Shown: piece after piece, positions 17,391 through 25,474 of the stretch
How the letters are laid out: each line of letters opens with the position of its first letter
Numbering within the stretch: position 1 is the stretch's first letter
Origin: Clostridiales bacterium
Lineage (GTDB): Bacteria; Bacillota; Clostridia; Peptostreptococcales; Anaerovoracaceae
Direction: 5' to 3'
NCBI GenBank assembly: GCA_015243575.1
Contig: CP042469.1
Location: forward strand, 2,942,929-3,006,928
DNA: 64,000 bases
Position numbers and translations under genes: made by a program
The notes under the pieces: model-generated
Databases searched by the model: none
Seen by the model: the letters and a program-made list of their open reading frames with translations, nothing else
Told to the model about the DNA's origin: nothing

Positions 17391-18575
17391 TCATCGCTGC
17401 ATTGCTTTCCGAATGACATTGTCGAGCGCGTCGAAGTCCTGTATCGGTGCAATTTTGATGTGCTCAATGCCTCCTTTTCCGTCCAACAACAAATAACCTT
17501 CTCCCAACCCGCAATTCTCGGTCAATTTGTCCTCAAAATCGGGTAGCAGCATCTGTTTCTGCTGCTTGGAAATATTTCCCAGCATTAGGATAGCGCGGAA
17601 TTGGTCTCTAGCCCCGGAAGAGAAATGAGAAGAGTCTCCCCTTTGAAGCCCTATGATCGGAACAAAACGGTAACTTCTTCCGAGCATTAAAATTTCTGAC
17701 AGACGCGCCTTTAGCTCCTCTGCCTGCCGCTTTTCTCTGGAAAGAATAAAGCTTCCCCACTCGTCGCAAAAAAGATATTGTGGGCAACCTGCCGACCCAG
17801 TGTTTTGCTGTTCTTTAAAAGCATTATAATAATCAGTAAGACCTTGAACGCAGTTTGAATAAGCGTAGTGATTGGGGTAGTTGGAAAATTCCTTAAAATC
17901 ATAATTTTTAAAGTCTAGTATCCAAATCTCAGCTTCTGGTTGAAATCTTGCAATTTTTGACATTATTACTTTAAGAGCTACCGTTTTGCCTGTACCCGTA
18001 GCTCCCACCACAAGGCAGTTTATAAGGGAGCCTATAACAGCGTTGCCAAAATATTCGTCATTGGGCGAAATTATTGTTGGCTTAATAAACTTGTTAGGCG
18101 TGACATATAGTCTTGTGCGTGTAGTCTTCCGCCCATATTCCATACAGTAGATTTTCCCTTCTAGCGTTGCGTCCAGACGATCCACTCGATTATCAAAGTC
18201 TTGAATGGAAATCCCCTTGTTTTCCACCTCTAAGATTCTCCCATGGGGCTTGTTTTTGTCTTTTCTCGCGGAGATAAGTACCGGGTACTCCCCTTGGGCA
18301 TTATGAAGTCCGGCCCGCCGTACTCCCCGTGCAAATCGCCACTTCTGGAATCCCGGCAAACGAATCAGTTGAACAAGACATACAAACCCTGCTAAGGCGA
18401 GGGAAAAGAAGATCATATCAGGGAGCAAATCACCAAGCAGCGTTTCCCGAAACATTGAGGGAATGTGAGGGTAAGTTATATCTCGTTTGTGCCAAACTAA
18501 AAGGATAACGACCAGATAGGGTATGACCAAAAGCCATTTTTTATATGGACAGAATAAATTAATAGTGTTTCTCAT
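17391..18575 (-). CDS. FtsK/SpoIIIE-like DNA translocase (coupling-protein type)
   Basis: 394 residues. Two N-terminal membrane segments (about 13-28 and 52-70) precede a cytoplasmic ATPase. Walker A is GATGTGKT (191-198) and Walker B is YLFCDE (267-272). A conserved GLQRGDSSHF follows. This architecture matches the small FtsK-type coupling proteins of Firmicutes conjugative and mobilisable elements (TcpA-like), which pair with Rep-type relaxases. AAAGGAG precedes the ATG. It is shorter than chromosomal FtsK and lacks the gamma domain. Confidence 0.85.
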   Translation of the reverse strand: MRNTINLFCPYKKWLLVIPYLVVILLVWHKRDITYPHIPSMFRETLLGDLLPDMIFFSLALAGFVCLVQLIRLPGFQKWRFARGVRRAGLHNAQGEYPVLISARKDKNKPHGRILEVENKGISIQDFDNRVDRLDATLEGKIYCMEYGRKTTRTRLYVTPNKFIKPTIISPNDEYFGNAVIGSLINCLVVGATGTGKTVALKVIMSKIARFQPEAEIWILDFKNYDFKEFSNYPNHYAYSNCVQGLTDYYNAFKEQQNTGSAGCPQYLFCDEWGSFILSREKRQAEELKARLSEILMLGRSYRFVPIIGLQRGDSSHFSSGARDQFRAILMLGNISKQQKQMLLPDFEDKLTENCGLGEGYLLLDGKGGIEHIKIAPIQDFDALDNVIRKAMQR

Positions 18576-18635
18576 AAAACCACTCCTTTCAATAGTAAGG
18601 GCGAGACCAAAAAGTACTCGCCCTCACCCAAACAA

Positions 18636-18995
18636 TTATTTTTTAGGCTCGACCAGTATTGCACCGTCAGCAGTAACGGTCATACCAAGATTGCCATTCA
18701 TCGTGTAGAGAGACACTACTGCATTTGTGAGCTTCACCAAAGGGAACGCCATCGACGCAACCATTGAGCCAATATCGCTATCACTGAAATGTGGGAATGG
18801 GTCGGGACCCTCAATTTTTACTGTGAGGCTAACCAGTCTATTGCCTGGGGCTACGCAATCTAGCTTTGTTCCCATTCTGTTTTCTGATTTCTTGCCGTCA
18901 GAAAATCCAAAAAGGTCAGATTTTCCAACCAAAATCAAGGTATCAGAGCCACCGTTGACAGCGTGTATAGTTGTGGTAAGTTTGTTTTTTGACAT
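18636..18995 (-). CDS. small element protein of unknown function
   Basis: 119 residues, mostly beta-type and Gly/Ser/Thr-rich, for example TIHAVNGGSDTLILVGKSDL and NLGMTVTADGAILVEPKK. It has no signal peptide or membrane span and I recognise no family. It is the first gene of the minus-strand operon, the place often taken by small single-strand-binding or DUF961-like proteins in integrative elements. The position is all that supports such a role. Confidence 0.6.
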   Translation of the reverse strand: MSKNKLTTTIHAVNGGSDTLILVGKSDLFGFSDGKKSENRMGTKLDCVAPGNRLVSLTVKIEGPDPFPHFSDSDIGSMVASMAFPLVKLTNAVVSLYTMNGNLGMTVTADGAILVEPKK

Positions 18996-19098
18996 AATAT
19001 TTTCACCTTTCGTAATATTACTGCCTCATTCAGCTTCAATGTGGCAGCTTCGTTTGTCATGGAGCTTGCAAGTCCTTACAAACCCAGTATAAGCTCGT

Positions 19099-19190
19099 TT
19101 TTTTGTATCCAGTTAGCCACAAAATACGCATAAGCGGATACAATTATGAAAGATTGGATACAAGCTTGACACGTTGGGGTTAACAGTGTA
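19099..19190. promoter_or_regulatory. divergent operator/promoter region of the element
   Basis: GGATACAA occurs at 19136-19143 and 19156-19163 (20 bp apart), and its inverse TTGTATCC at 19103-19110. TTGACA at 19166-19171, followed 17 nt later by a weak -10 (TAGCCT), would serve the XRE gene. The repeats are the likely binding sites of that repressor and could control both directions. Confidence 0.6.
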
Positions 19191-19213
19191 GCCTAAAATA
19201 AAAAGGTGATTTT

Positions 19214-19771
19214 ATGAATAGTGAAAAAGACTCGCGATTGAGGCAGATCCGCAAAGAATTGGGGTTAACAGTAGAAGAATTCGCAAAACAATTTTTAATA
19301 GCAAGCAAGACCCAGACCAGTTATGAAAATGGAAGCAGAATCATACCTGTTGATTATGCAATTAAGGTTTGTACCCAATATAACATCACCTTGGATTGGT
19401 TTTATGGGCGCAGTGAATACAAAAACGATAGTGATTTAATGGTGAACATTATTTTCGCTTTAGATAAAATATTTAGTCTTGGATACAAAACTACAACAAA
19501 TCCTTATAACAACTATAAATATCGTGAATTAACATTATGGATGGATAAAACTTTTCGAGAGTATTTGGCGGAAATAAGAGAGTTGCAAGACGCACGCAAC
19601 TTAAACAGGCAAATTACCGACGAACTATATTCATTAAGCCGCAGTAAAATACAGGAGAAGTACAAAGAATATTTTCAAGAGCTTTTGGGGGTAACCAATT
19701 GTGAAGTGAACGAAAGTAAATTCATTAACATTGAAACCATTGAAGATATGGATATTCTAAAGTTTTTATAG
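19214..19771 (+). CDS. XRE-family transcriptional regulator
   Basis: 185 residues. The N-terminal helix-turn-helix is LRQIRKELGLTVEEFAKQFL followed by SKTQTSYENGSR and YNITLDWFYGRSE, the standard Cro/C1 layout. The C-terminal about 110 residues are helical and may dimerise or sense a signal. It faces away from the transfer operon across an operator-rich gap, the usual layout for the repressor of an integrative element. AAAGGTGA precedes the ATG. Confidence 0.9.
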   Translation: MNSEKDSRLRQIRKELGLTVEEFAKQFLIASKTQTSYENGSRIIPVDYAIKVCTQYNITLDWFYGRSEYKNDSDLMVNIIFALDKIFSLGYKTTTNPYNNYKYRELTLWMDKTFREYLAEIRELQDARNLNRQITDELYSLSRSKIQEKYKEYFQELLGVTNCEVNESKFINIETIEDMDILKFL

Positions 19772-19858
19772 GATCAGCCATTGCAGCATGCCTGATTTAC
19801 ACCCCTGAATTCAGTAATGCAACATAGGAAAACAGCGAAAGTGTAGAAACTAAAAAAT

Positions 19859-19907
19859 AAAGGCACTCGGGCAGTACTCAATAATACTGGCCAGAGTGCC
19901 TTTTTTA
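19859..19907 (+). terminator. terminator near the element's right end
   Basis: AAAGGCACTC pairs with GAGTGCCTTT, followed by a T run. It lies about 90 nt beyond the XRE stop and separates the element from the RT/SLATT locus. Confidence 0.75.
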
Positions 19908-19927
19908 TTTGCGAATAGATATGTTGG

Positions 19928-20578
19928 TTAATAAGCATTTAATATAAAAATCTTAATAATATTAACTAAATAAGGTGTTATAAATGGAACAGATACGAGT
20001 AGCGCGAAGAAGATAAACTTTAGAATTAGTCGATAATAATAGTATTTTTTGATTCCATCGATTGAAGATTTCTTTAGTTTTTGATCTTCTATATATGCAA
20101 ATTTTTTATCTAAGGCATTATGATCATTTATTAAAAATTTATAGTAATCATACGTTGTGTGGTTTTCGCACATATTCAATAAGAGATCGTATTTTTTCGT
20201 TATCTCCTCAAAAATAGATCTAGAATTATCTGCGTCGCAATCAATTAATTTTAATTCATTATATAAAGCCCCTAATTCTATGTAATTTGCCTTAAATGAA
20301 TAATATCGATCTTTAAATTGTAATGACATACATATCGCATTAAATGTAAATGTTAGGATAGATAATGAAATAAGCATAATTCCAATGCCGATTGGATTTG
20401 AATTTAACAGGAAAATAACAGATAGAATAATTAAAAATGCCGAATAGTAGGTGTTTATAGCCAATAAAAGCTGATCCAGAAATTTATATCTTTCAGCAGC
20501 ATTTATTCGACATTTTCGTGTGCAGTAGATTATATCCATTTTATCGTCAACATCTTTTCGAGGAATACAATTATTCAT
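19928..20578 (-). CDS. SLATT-like membrane protein, candidate effector of the RT locus
   Basis: 216 residues. A cytosolic helix with CRINAAERYKFLDQLLLA leads into two adjacent membrane segments (about 43-58 and 62-83) joined by a short SNPIG turn. A helical region follows, then a third hydrophobic stretch (about 188-212). This layout fits SLATT domains, predicted two-helix membrane effectors of nucleotide-signal and anti-phage systems. One SLATT family (SLATT_5) has been linked to reverse transcriptase genes. The ATG at 20578 has AAGGAG 8 nt upstream and starts 5 nt after the HNH stop, so the two are co-transcribed. The SLATT call is from pattern and context only. Confidence 0.7.
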   Translation of the reverse strand: MNNCIPRKDVDDKMDIIYCTRKCRINAAERYKFLDQLLLAINTYYSAFLIILSVIFLLNSNPIGIGIMLISLSILTFTFNAICMSLQFKDRYYSFKANYIELGALYNELKLIDCDADNSRSIFEEITKKYDLLLNMCENHTTYDYYKFLINDHNALDKKFAYIEDQKLKKSSIDGIKKYYYYRLILKFIFFALLVSVPFITPYLVNIIKIFILNAY

Positions 20579-20583
20579 ACTAT

Positions 20584-21192
20584 TCACTCCTTCATTTTGT
20601 CTGATATTGATTTAATGATTAACGGTGAAATCAATCTCATTTCATCCGCAGTATAGAAATCACTTTTTAAACTATTACAAATCCAGCATGATTTAACTAT
20701 GTTTTCTATTGAGTACCCCTTTTTATTATCAACTCGATCTAATGTCATATCATTTATTTTAGCATGGACATCTCTTTCAAAAAATCTTTTAAACCGTAAT
20801 ACATCCCACTCATTGCCCTCATAATTAAGAATAAAGTCTCTAATTATTCTATACTCTTCAATGGGAGTATTGCAGTAATAACAAACGTCGGTATTGTTTT
20901 TCCACCAAGCTGATAATTCTGCTTCTGTCAGAGTAAATTCAATTCCACGGTTTTTTGCACTTTTTGATATATTCTGGATAGCCCCTTTTCCATACCTAAA
21001 ATAACCTTGTGATTGTTGTTTTTTCAAAGCCTTAATAACATTTGCCTTGCCTTTTTCTGTTTTGTTATATTCTTTTGCTTTTTTACTATTACACTCTTTA
21101 CAGTATGAATGTAATCCGTCTTTATTTCTTGAGTTTTTGCCAAATTCGGATATATTCTTTTCTTGACCACACAGTGCGCATTTTTTCAACAT
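20584..21192 (-). CDS. HNH endonuclease with N-terminal zinc finger
   Basis: 202 residues. It opens with a four-cysteine knuckle (KKCALCGQEK...YCKECNSKKA), then a basic helix and a second pair VCYYCNTP. The HNH core is MTLDRVDNKKGYSIENIVKS followed by CWICNSLKSD, the DRxDNxxGY...CxxCN pattern of phage and mobile-element HNH nucleases. The ATG at 21192 is preferred because GGAG lies before it and it puts the zinc knuckle at the start. It leads an operon with the SLATT gene and diverges from the RT. It may be a nuclease effector; an independent homing-type enzyme is the alternative. Confidence 0.8.
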   Translation of the reverse strand: MLKKCALCGQEKNISEFGKNSRNKDGLHSYCKECNSKKAKEYNKTEKGKANVIKALKKQQSQGYFRYGKGAIQNISKSAKNRGIEFTLTEAELSAWWKNNTDVCYYCNTPIEEYRIIRDFILNYEGNEWDVLRFKRFFERDVHAKINDMTLDRVDNKKGYSIENIVKSCWICNSLKSDFYTADEMRLISPLIIKSISDKMKE

Positions 21193-21297
21193 AATATCAC
21201 CACTCCCCATCTTTATATTAACATAGATAACAGAAAAATAAAGAAATTCTTGGAAATAGCATATTGAATTTTGGATAATTATGGTATTATATGTGTG

Positions 21298-21476
21298 ATG
21301 AATGAAGAGTATAGTTTGACTATGTCAAGTTTGCATACTTAATGTGCAAATAATTCTAGGGCTAATAGAGTGAACTTGTGTATCATCTATTATTTCTACA
21401 TAACTTTGTAGAATAGATTCGAAAGAATATATATATCTAAAGTAGTTATTACTACGACACTATGCTCTTCATTCAT
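21298..21476 (+). ncRNA. candidate structured RNA partner of the reverse transcriptase
   Basis: ATGAATGAAGAGTATAG (21298-21314) and CTATGCTCTTCATTCAT (21460-21476) pair over 17 bp with one G-U, plus one more pair inside. Between them lie four hairpins: TTTGAC-TAT-GTCAAG (21315-21329); TTTGCATA-CTTAA-TGTGCAAA (21330-21350); a 12-bp bulged stem at 21385-21418; and GTAGT-TATT-ACTAC (21442-21455). The 3' arm ends just before the RT ribosome site. This mirrors the a1/a2-closed msr-msd RNA of retrons, or the template RNA of other defence RTs. The pairing is seen; the function is inferred. Confidence 0.6.
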
Positions 21477-21488
21477 AAAGGAGTAAAT

Positions 21489-22847
21489 ATGTATAAGAAA
21501 TATTTTAATGAAGATGGGCTAATAAAGGCATATCAAAAAATTAAAATAGGCAAACTTTCAACGGGGATAGATAGGGTTAATAGAGCCACTTTCGAGAAAC
21601 TAAAAGGACAAGCCTTAAAAGAGGTGAGCAATAAAATCTTGAATGGTACTTATTTTCCAACTCCTTATAGAGAAGTTCTGATTGTTAAAAATGCAGAATC
21701 TTGTCCAAGAAGATTATCTATACCAACCATTAGAGACAAAATTATAATGGAGGTGTTGAAAGAAATACTTAAAGACAAATATACTCCAATAATCGAAGAA
21801 GAAACCGTTCCAGATATTGTATGTAAAATCGGTGGAGTAATAAAATCAAAAAAATATGATGGATATATAAAACTGGATATTAAAGGTTATTATGATTGTA
21901 TAGTTCATGACACATTACTTAAACGCGTTAAACAAACCATTAATAGTAGCTTTGTTGTAAATCTAGTTAGTCTATTTATAAAGAATATAACCATAGCAGA
22001 CGGTAGCAAGAAAGAGGGAAGAGAAAAAAGTAATAACCTTGGAGTTCCTCAAGGTATTTCAATTTCAAATATACTAGGCAATATATATTTAAAGCCTTTA
22101 GATAGTAGATATTATAAATCTAAAGGAATTGTCTATTTTAGGTATGTTGACGACATACTGGTTTTTTGTAAATATTCGAAGATTGAAGAAACGCTTAATA
22201 AGATTATATCCGTTTTGGGATCCAAAGAATTTGAACTCAGTATTAATTCAAAAAAAGAGTATGGAGAAATCAAAGAATTTAATTTTTTGGGGTATAACTT
22301 TGATGAAAATGGAGTTATTGGAATAGCCGATAAAAATATTAAAAAAATAGAGAACTCTCTTGAGAAAATATTTAGTGATTTCCGGTCATCTCATGACAAG
22401 CGAATAAAAGGCAACTATGATTTGTTAGAATGGAAGTTGAATTTTAGAATAACTGGCTGTTTTAAAGATAAAAAGCGATACGGATGGGTTATTTTCTTTA
22501 GTAGAAATGAAAGGGAAATAATAATGCATCACTTGGATTGGTTGGTTGTAAAACTATGCAAACGGTTTGGGGTTGATGCACTTCTTAATAAAGACGGTGA
22601 ATTTATCGGAAAGAGTTTTGTTAAAACATATATAGAATACTCTACAAAGCAAGACAATACTAAATATATTCCTACAATTGATAACTTCTCGTCAACTGAA
22701 AAAAGATATATTTTACATAAAGTCTGCCATAGAAATTATAAGTGGGTTCACTCGCTACCATTATATTTATTAGAGAAGGAATTTGACAGGTTTATATTTA
22801 GTTCAATAAGAGATATTGAAAAAGATCTAAATCAGATTTATGGATAA
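21489..22847 (+). CDS. reverse transcriptase, non-canonical (retron/defence type)
   Basis: 452 residues. The RT blocks are in order: TGIDRVNRATFEKL (25-38), YREVLIVKN...RRLSIPTIRDK (60-84), motif A YIKLDIKGYYD (Asp130), VPQGISISNILGNIY (187-200), the catalytic box FRYVDDILVF (YVDD 219-222) and a thumb segment NFLGYNFDENG. About 160 residues follow without a known domain. The early blocks resemble group II intron-like RTs. The retron NAxxH and VTG signatures are not visible, and there is no maturase or endonuclease domain. AAAGGAG fixes the ATG at 21489. Synthesis of cDNA from the upstream RNA is inferred. Confidence 0.9.
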   Translation: MYKKYFNEDGLIKAYQKIKIGKLSTGIDRVNRATFEKLKGQALKEVSNKILNGTYFPTPYREVLIVKNAESCPRRLSIPTIRDKIIMEVLKEILKDKYTPIIEEETVPDIVCKIGGVIKSKKYDGYIKLDIKGYYDCIVHDTLLKRVKQTINSSFVVNLVSLFIKNITIADGSKKEGREKSNNLGVPQGISISNILGNIYLKPLDSRYYKSKGIVYFRYVDDILVFCKYSKIEETLNKIISVLGSKEFELSINSKKEYGEIKEFNFLGYNFDENGVIGIADKNIKKIENSLEKIFSDFRSSHDKRIKGNYDLLEWKLNFRITGCFKDKKRYGWVIFFSRNEREIIMHHLDWLVVKLCKRFGVDALLNKDGEFIGKSFVKTYIEYSTKQDNTKYIPTIDNFSSTEKRYILHKVCHRNYKWVHSLPLYLLEKEFDRFIFSSIRDIEKDLNQIYG

Positions 22848-22910
22848 GTGACGGTTAATTACAGTTCTAATTTTTAGATATGACTGATTTTTTAATAGGA
22901 GAAGTGGGTA

Positions 22911-23891
22911 ATGAAGAAAGTCTTTATAGCAGCAATGGCAATTGCATTATTTTTAGGAACAACAAATGTTTACGGAGCAGATTACACGGATGTTTGGTCT
23001 TCCAATTGGGCTTTTTTTGCGATACGCGAAATGTCAGACAAGGGAATCATTAGCGGTTATCCGGACGAAACCTTTAAACCGAACAATAAAGTCGCATATG
23101 GAGAGTTTATAAAAATGGCAGTGATTTCTATAACGGGAGAGGATTTGGGGAACACCGAGTCTGGCCACTGGGCTGAGAACTATTACAACAAAGCAATTAA
23201 ACTAGGATACTTTACTACGGATGATATCAGTAAATCAGTCTTAGGTGAAGATATCCCCCGGGCGCATATGGCTCTCATTATCAGCTCGATCTTAGGTGAT
23301 GTAACAATAGAAAATTACAACGAGATTCAGGGGTGGCTAAAAGATATTACTTCTAAAACAGCATATGAATATGACATTACAAAATCATATGCAACGGGTG
23401 TACTTACAGGATATACAGACGGAACCTTTAAGCCCGATGGAACTCTTACCCGAGCAGAAGCTGCTATGGCTATCTATCGACTCACTCACAAAGAAGTTCG
23501 AGTGGAACCAAGCGATCTCTCGCCTGTAAGAGATGCTGTTGCTAATTTTGATTCCCACTATACAAATAATGGGTCATTTGATTTAAAATTAGCCAAAACA
23601 AAATCTGTATCATATGCTCCAGTTTCAGTGATCGCAGGTTTTACACTTAATGAAAATCGTGGTACTAAATGGATTAAATCAACAGCAGAGTTTGAAAAAA
23701 CATATTATGCGTGGATGTATCTTATCAAAGACGGAAAAGTAATAGAATCGCTAGCAAATGGTATTGTACCAGTAGGCACTCCCAACGTCTATCTCTACAC
23801 ACAAGATATAACAAAAGTTGATTATATTGGGTTACTTGATGTAGAAGATTACAATTTAATCCTTGTTCCAAATCCATTCAAGAGTAAATAA
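22911..23891 (+). CDS. S-layer-homology (SLH) domain protein
   Basis: 326 residues with a signal peptide (MKKVFIAAMAIALFLGTTNV, cut after about YGA). Three SLH repeats follow: DVWSSNWAFFAIREMSDKGI with GYPDETFKPNNKVAYGEF; a degenerate central one (GHWAENYYNKAIKLGYF); and YATGVLTGYTDGTFKPDGTL with TRAEAAMAIYRL. SLH domains hold proteins on secondary cell-wall polymers. The C-terminal about 120 residues are unassigned. AGGAGAAGTGG precedes the ATG. It probably belongs to an insertion here rather than to the RT system. Confidence 0.88.
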   Translation: MKKVFIAAMAIALFLGTTNVYGADYTDVWSSNWAFFAIREMSDKGIISGYPDETFKPNNKVAYGEFIKMAVISITGEDLGNTESGHWAENYYNKAIKLGYFTTDDISKSVLGEDIPRAHMALIISSILGDVTIENYNEIQGWLKDITSKTAYEYDITKSYATGVLTGYTDGTFKPDGTLTRAEAAMAIYRLTHKEVRVEPSDLSPVRDAVANFDSHYTNNGSFDLKLAKTKSVSYAPVSVIAGFTLNENRGTKWIKSTAEFEKTYYAWMYLIKDGKVIESLANGIVPVGTPNVYLYTQDITKVDYIGLLDVEDYNLILVPNPFKSK

Positions 23892-24014
23892 TATTAACCT
23901 ATTCGATCTAAGGATTGAGTGTCAATTGTTGATTAGATGATAGCATTATAAAAAAGTAATTATATAATTTATATGATATGACTGATTTCAAAGCATTTCA
24001 TGCTCAATATAACG

Positions 24015-24051
24015 AAAAAGACAACCTCTGGATTTAAAGGTTGTCTTTTAG
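24015..24051 (+). terminator. terminator after the SLH gene
   Basis: AAAAGACAACCT pairs with AGGTTGTCTTTT and leads into TTAGTTTG. It lies immediately left of the tRNA-Glu-derived repeat. Confidence 0.75.
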
Positions 24052-24377
24052 TTTGTATTGGTAACCCGTAGTGGAGTCGAACCCGCCTTAAAATTGACAT
24101 ATACACCGGTCAGCTTGACATTATCCATAAACATCCCCAGGTGCTTACCCAGCAGCTCCAGCGCCTTCAATTTATCAGCAAATTTTATTTCGCGCTTCGA
24201 GCGTACCGCAAGGGCTTCGTCTACACGTGCACGGACTGAAGAATTCTGAAGTTGCTGGTATCCGAGTTGTTCTGCTGTATTTGTTGAATACCCCGCTCTT
24301 ATTGCGGCCTGGGTAGCATTTGAGTCAATCAGATATTCATCTACGAAGCGTTGTTGTTTTACTGTCAGTCTGGCCAT
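24048..24377 (-). pseudogene. phage terminase small subunit, truncated at the att site
   Basis: The N-terminal about 90 residues (LTVKQQRFVDEYLIDSNATQ, AAIRAGYSTNTAEQLGYQQL, then KLKALELLGKHLGMF) are a standard terminase small subunit, which selects phage DNA for packaging. The last about 15 codons (STPLRVTNTN) are encoded by the tRNA-Glu-derived repeat, so the true C-terminus has been replaced at the element boundary. No large subunit follows. It is non-functional for packaging. Confidence 0.8.
24058..24084. repeat. att-like direct repeat of the tRNA-Glu 3' end
   Basis: TTGGTAACCCGTAGTGGAGT plus CGAACCC matches 29113-29139 in 26 of 27 positions. The latter is the T-arm and acceptor end of tRNA-Glu. 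The two copies bracket the 5-kb prophage remnant and so mark its probable ends. Confidence 0.85.
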
Positions 24378-24856
24378 CGTGCCACCTCCTTTTCTGTTCG
24401 CTTATCTACCCTGATCAGCTCCTGGGCGTTGCAGGTTGGCGCCTGCTTATAAAAAATAACCACGTCCTCAATGCAGCGGAGTGGTTGTATCTTTGCGAAT
24501 GGAAATCCAGTTACCTGGTTCTTGATCCAGTACCAGCAGTACCTGAAATAGCGCCGATTGCTGTTGAGCAAAGATGTTGTGAAGGGCTGTGCAGCGGTGA
24601 ACACCATCGCACCCCTTGGTTTTATGATCCTCTCGTATTGCTCCCATAATGGACCGAACGGTATTATTGAGTCCCACTTACAATTCGTTGTTCCGTACGG
24701 AAGGTCACAAAGGATCATGTCGATGCTGCCGTCAGGAATCAGTTTCATCCCCTCAAGGCAATCCATGTTATGTATCTTGTTTATTATATTAATCGCATTC
24801 CTTTCCAGGGTTATTGCGAAATTCCTTTGATTCTGTTCTTTCTTTAAGAATGTCAT
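24365..24856 (-). pseudogene. phage DNA methyltransferase, truncated
   Basis: About residues 25-140 match N6-adenine/N4-cytosine methylases of phage type: NMDCLEGMKLIPDGSIDMIL with the catalytic DLPYGTT (a DPPY variant), then GAMVFTAAQPFTTSLLNSN and KIQPLRCIEDVVIFYKQAP. The protein stops at about 163 residues, where relatives run to about 230-260, and its tail overlaps the terminase start. Its first residues are encoded within the preceding membrane-protein gene. Both ends therefore look like deletion junctions. Confidence 0.75.
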
Positions 24857-25154
24857 CTAAGACGCTTAATTTAAATTCATTATTTGCAAAAGTCTTTGAC
24901 GATTTTATTCCCACAAAGGTTTCAATAGCTGCTCCAACAAGCAGAAATAAAACTAAGAACATCTTTTTTTCAGGATACATTTCGCCAATGAAAAAATAAA
25001 CAGATGCAAGAATGGCGAACATCGCAAATATTAGAGTGATGCTATTTATTGATGCAGAATCCTTTTTTAGTCGCGCGCGTTCAATATTTATGCAAAGGTC
25101 TGGTTCATCTTTATATTCAGCATGTATTTTCTTGTATTTTTCACAATAATTCAT
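24789..25154 (-). CDS. small two-TM membrane protein
   Basis: About 121 residues. A polar N-terminus (MNYCEKYKKIHAEYKDEPDL) is followed by two membrane segments (about 40-58 and 66-86) and a charged helical tail ending NPGKECD. AGGAGGAG precedes the ATG at 25154. No family is recognised. The gene overlaps the 5' end of the truncated methylase by about 70 nt, which suggests a deletion fused the two regions, so its native C-terminus is uncertain. Confidence 0.5.
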   Translation of the reverse strand: MNYCEKYKKIHAEYKDEPDLCINIERARLKKDSASINSITLIFAMFAILASVYFFIGEMYPEKKMFLVLFLLVGAAIETFVGIKSSKTFANNEFKLSVLDDILKERTESKEFRNNPGKECD

Positions 25155-25474
25155 TTCTAACACTCCTCCTGTTTCTCATCCATAATATCCCATTCTATTA
25201 CAATGATCAACAGAAAATGCCCTGGTTCAACCGAAGGGCGTTTTCTTAAAGGAGGTTTCTGCGAAGGAAAACCTAGAACACATATTTCACCAATATCATT
25301 TTCCCACACTATTTGGGTGAATTGGGTGAAACTTAGTGTAAAATTAGGACGGGAAAAATAAAGGAAATAAAAAAATAAGAGTGACCTCATATGTTATGAT
25401 GTTAATAACCACAAAAACAAATAACGGAGGCACTCTTATGAACAATAGTATAACTGAAATTGCAGAATTAAATT
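25155..25474. other. intergenic, with a truncated leader and 12-codon frame
   Basis: At 25440 a good ribosome site (CGGAGG) starts MNNSITEIAELN and stops after 12 codons. This looks like the surviving 5' end of a gene, perhaps a transposase, cut at about 25476. At 25226-25290 there is a short GC hairpin. Nothing else is recognised. Confidence 0.35.

Noticed and set aside
21489-22847. Calling the RT a standard retron or a group II intron protein
   Set aside because: Retron NAxxH and VTG signatures are not visible, and there is no maturase or endonuclease domain and no intron RNA domain V around it.
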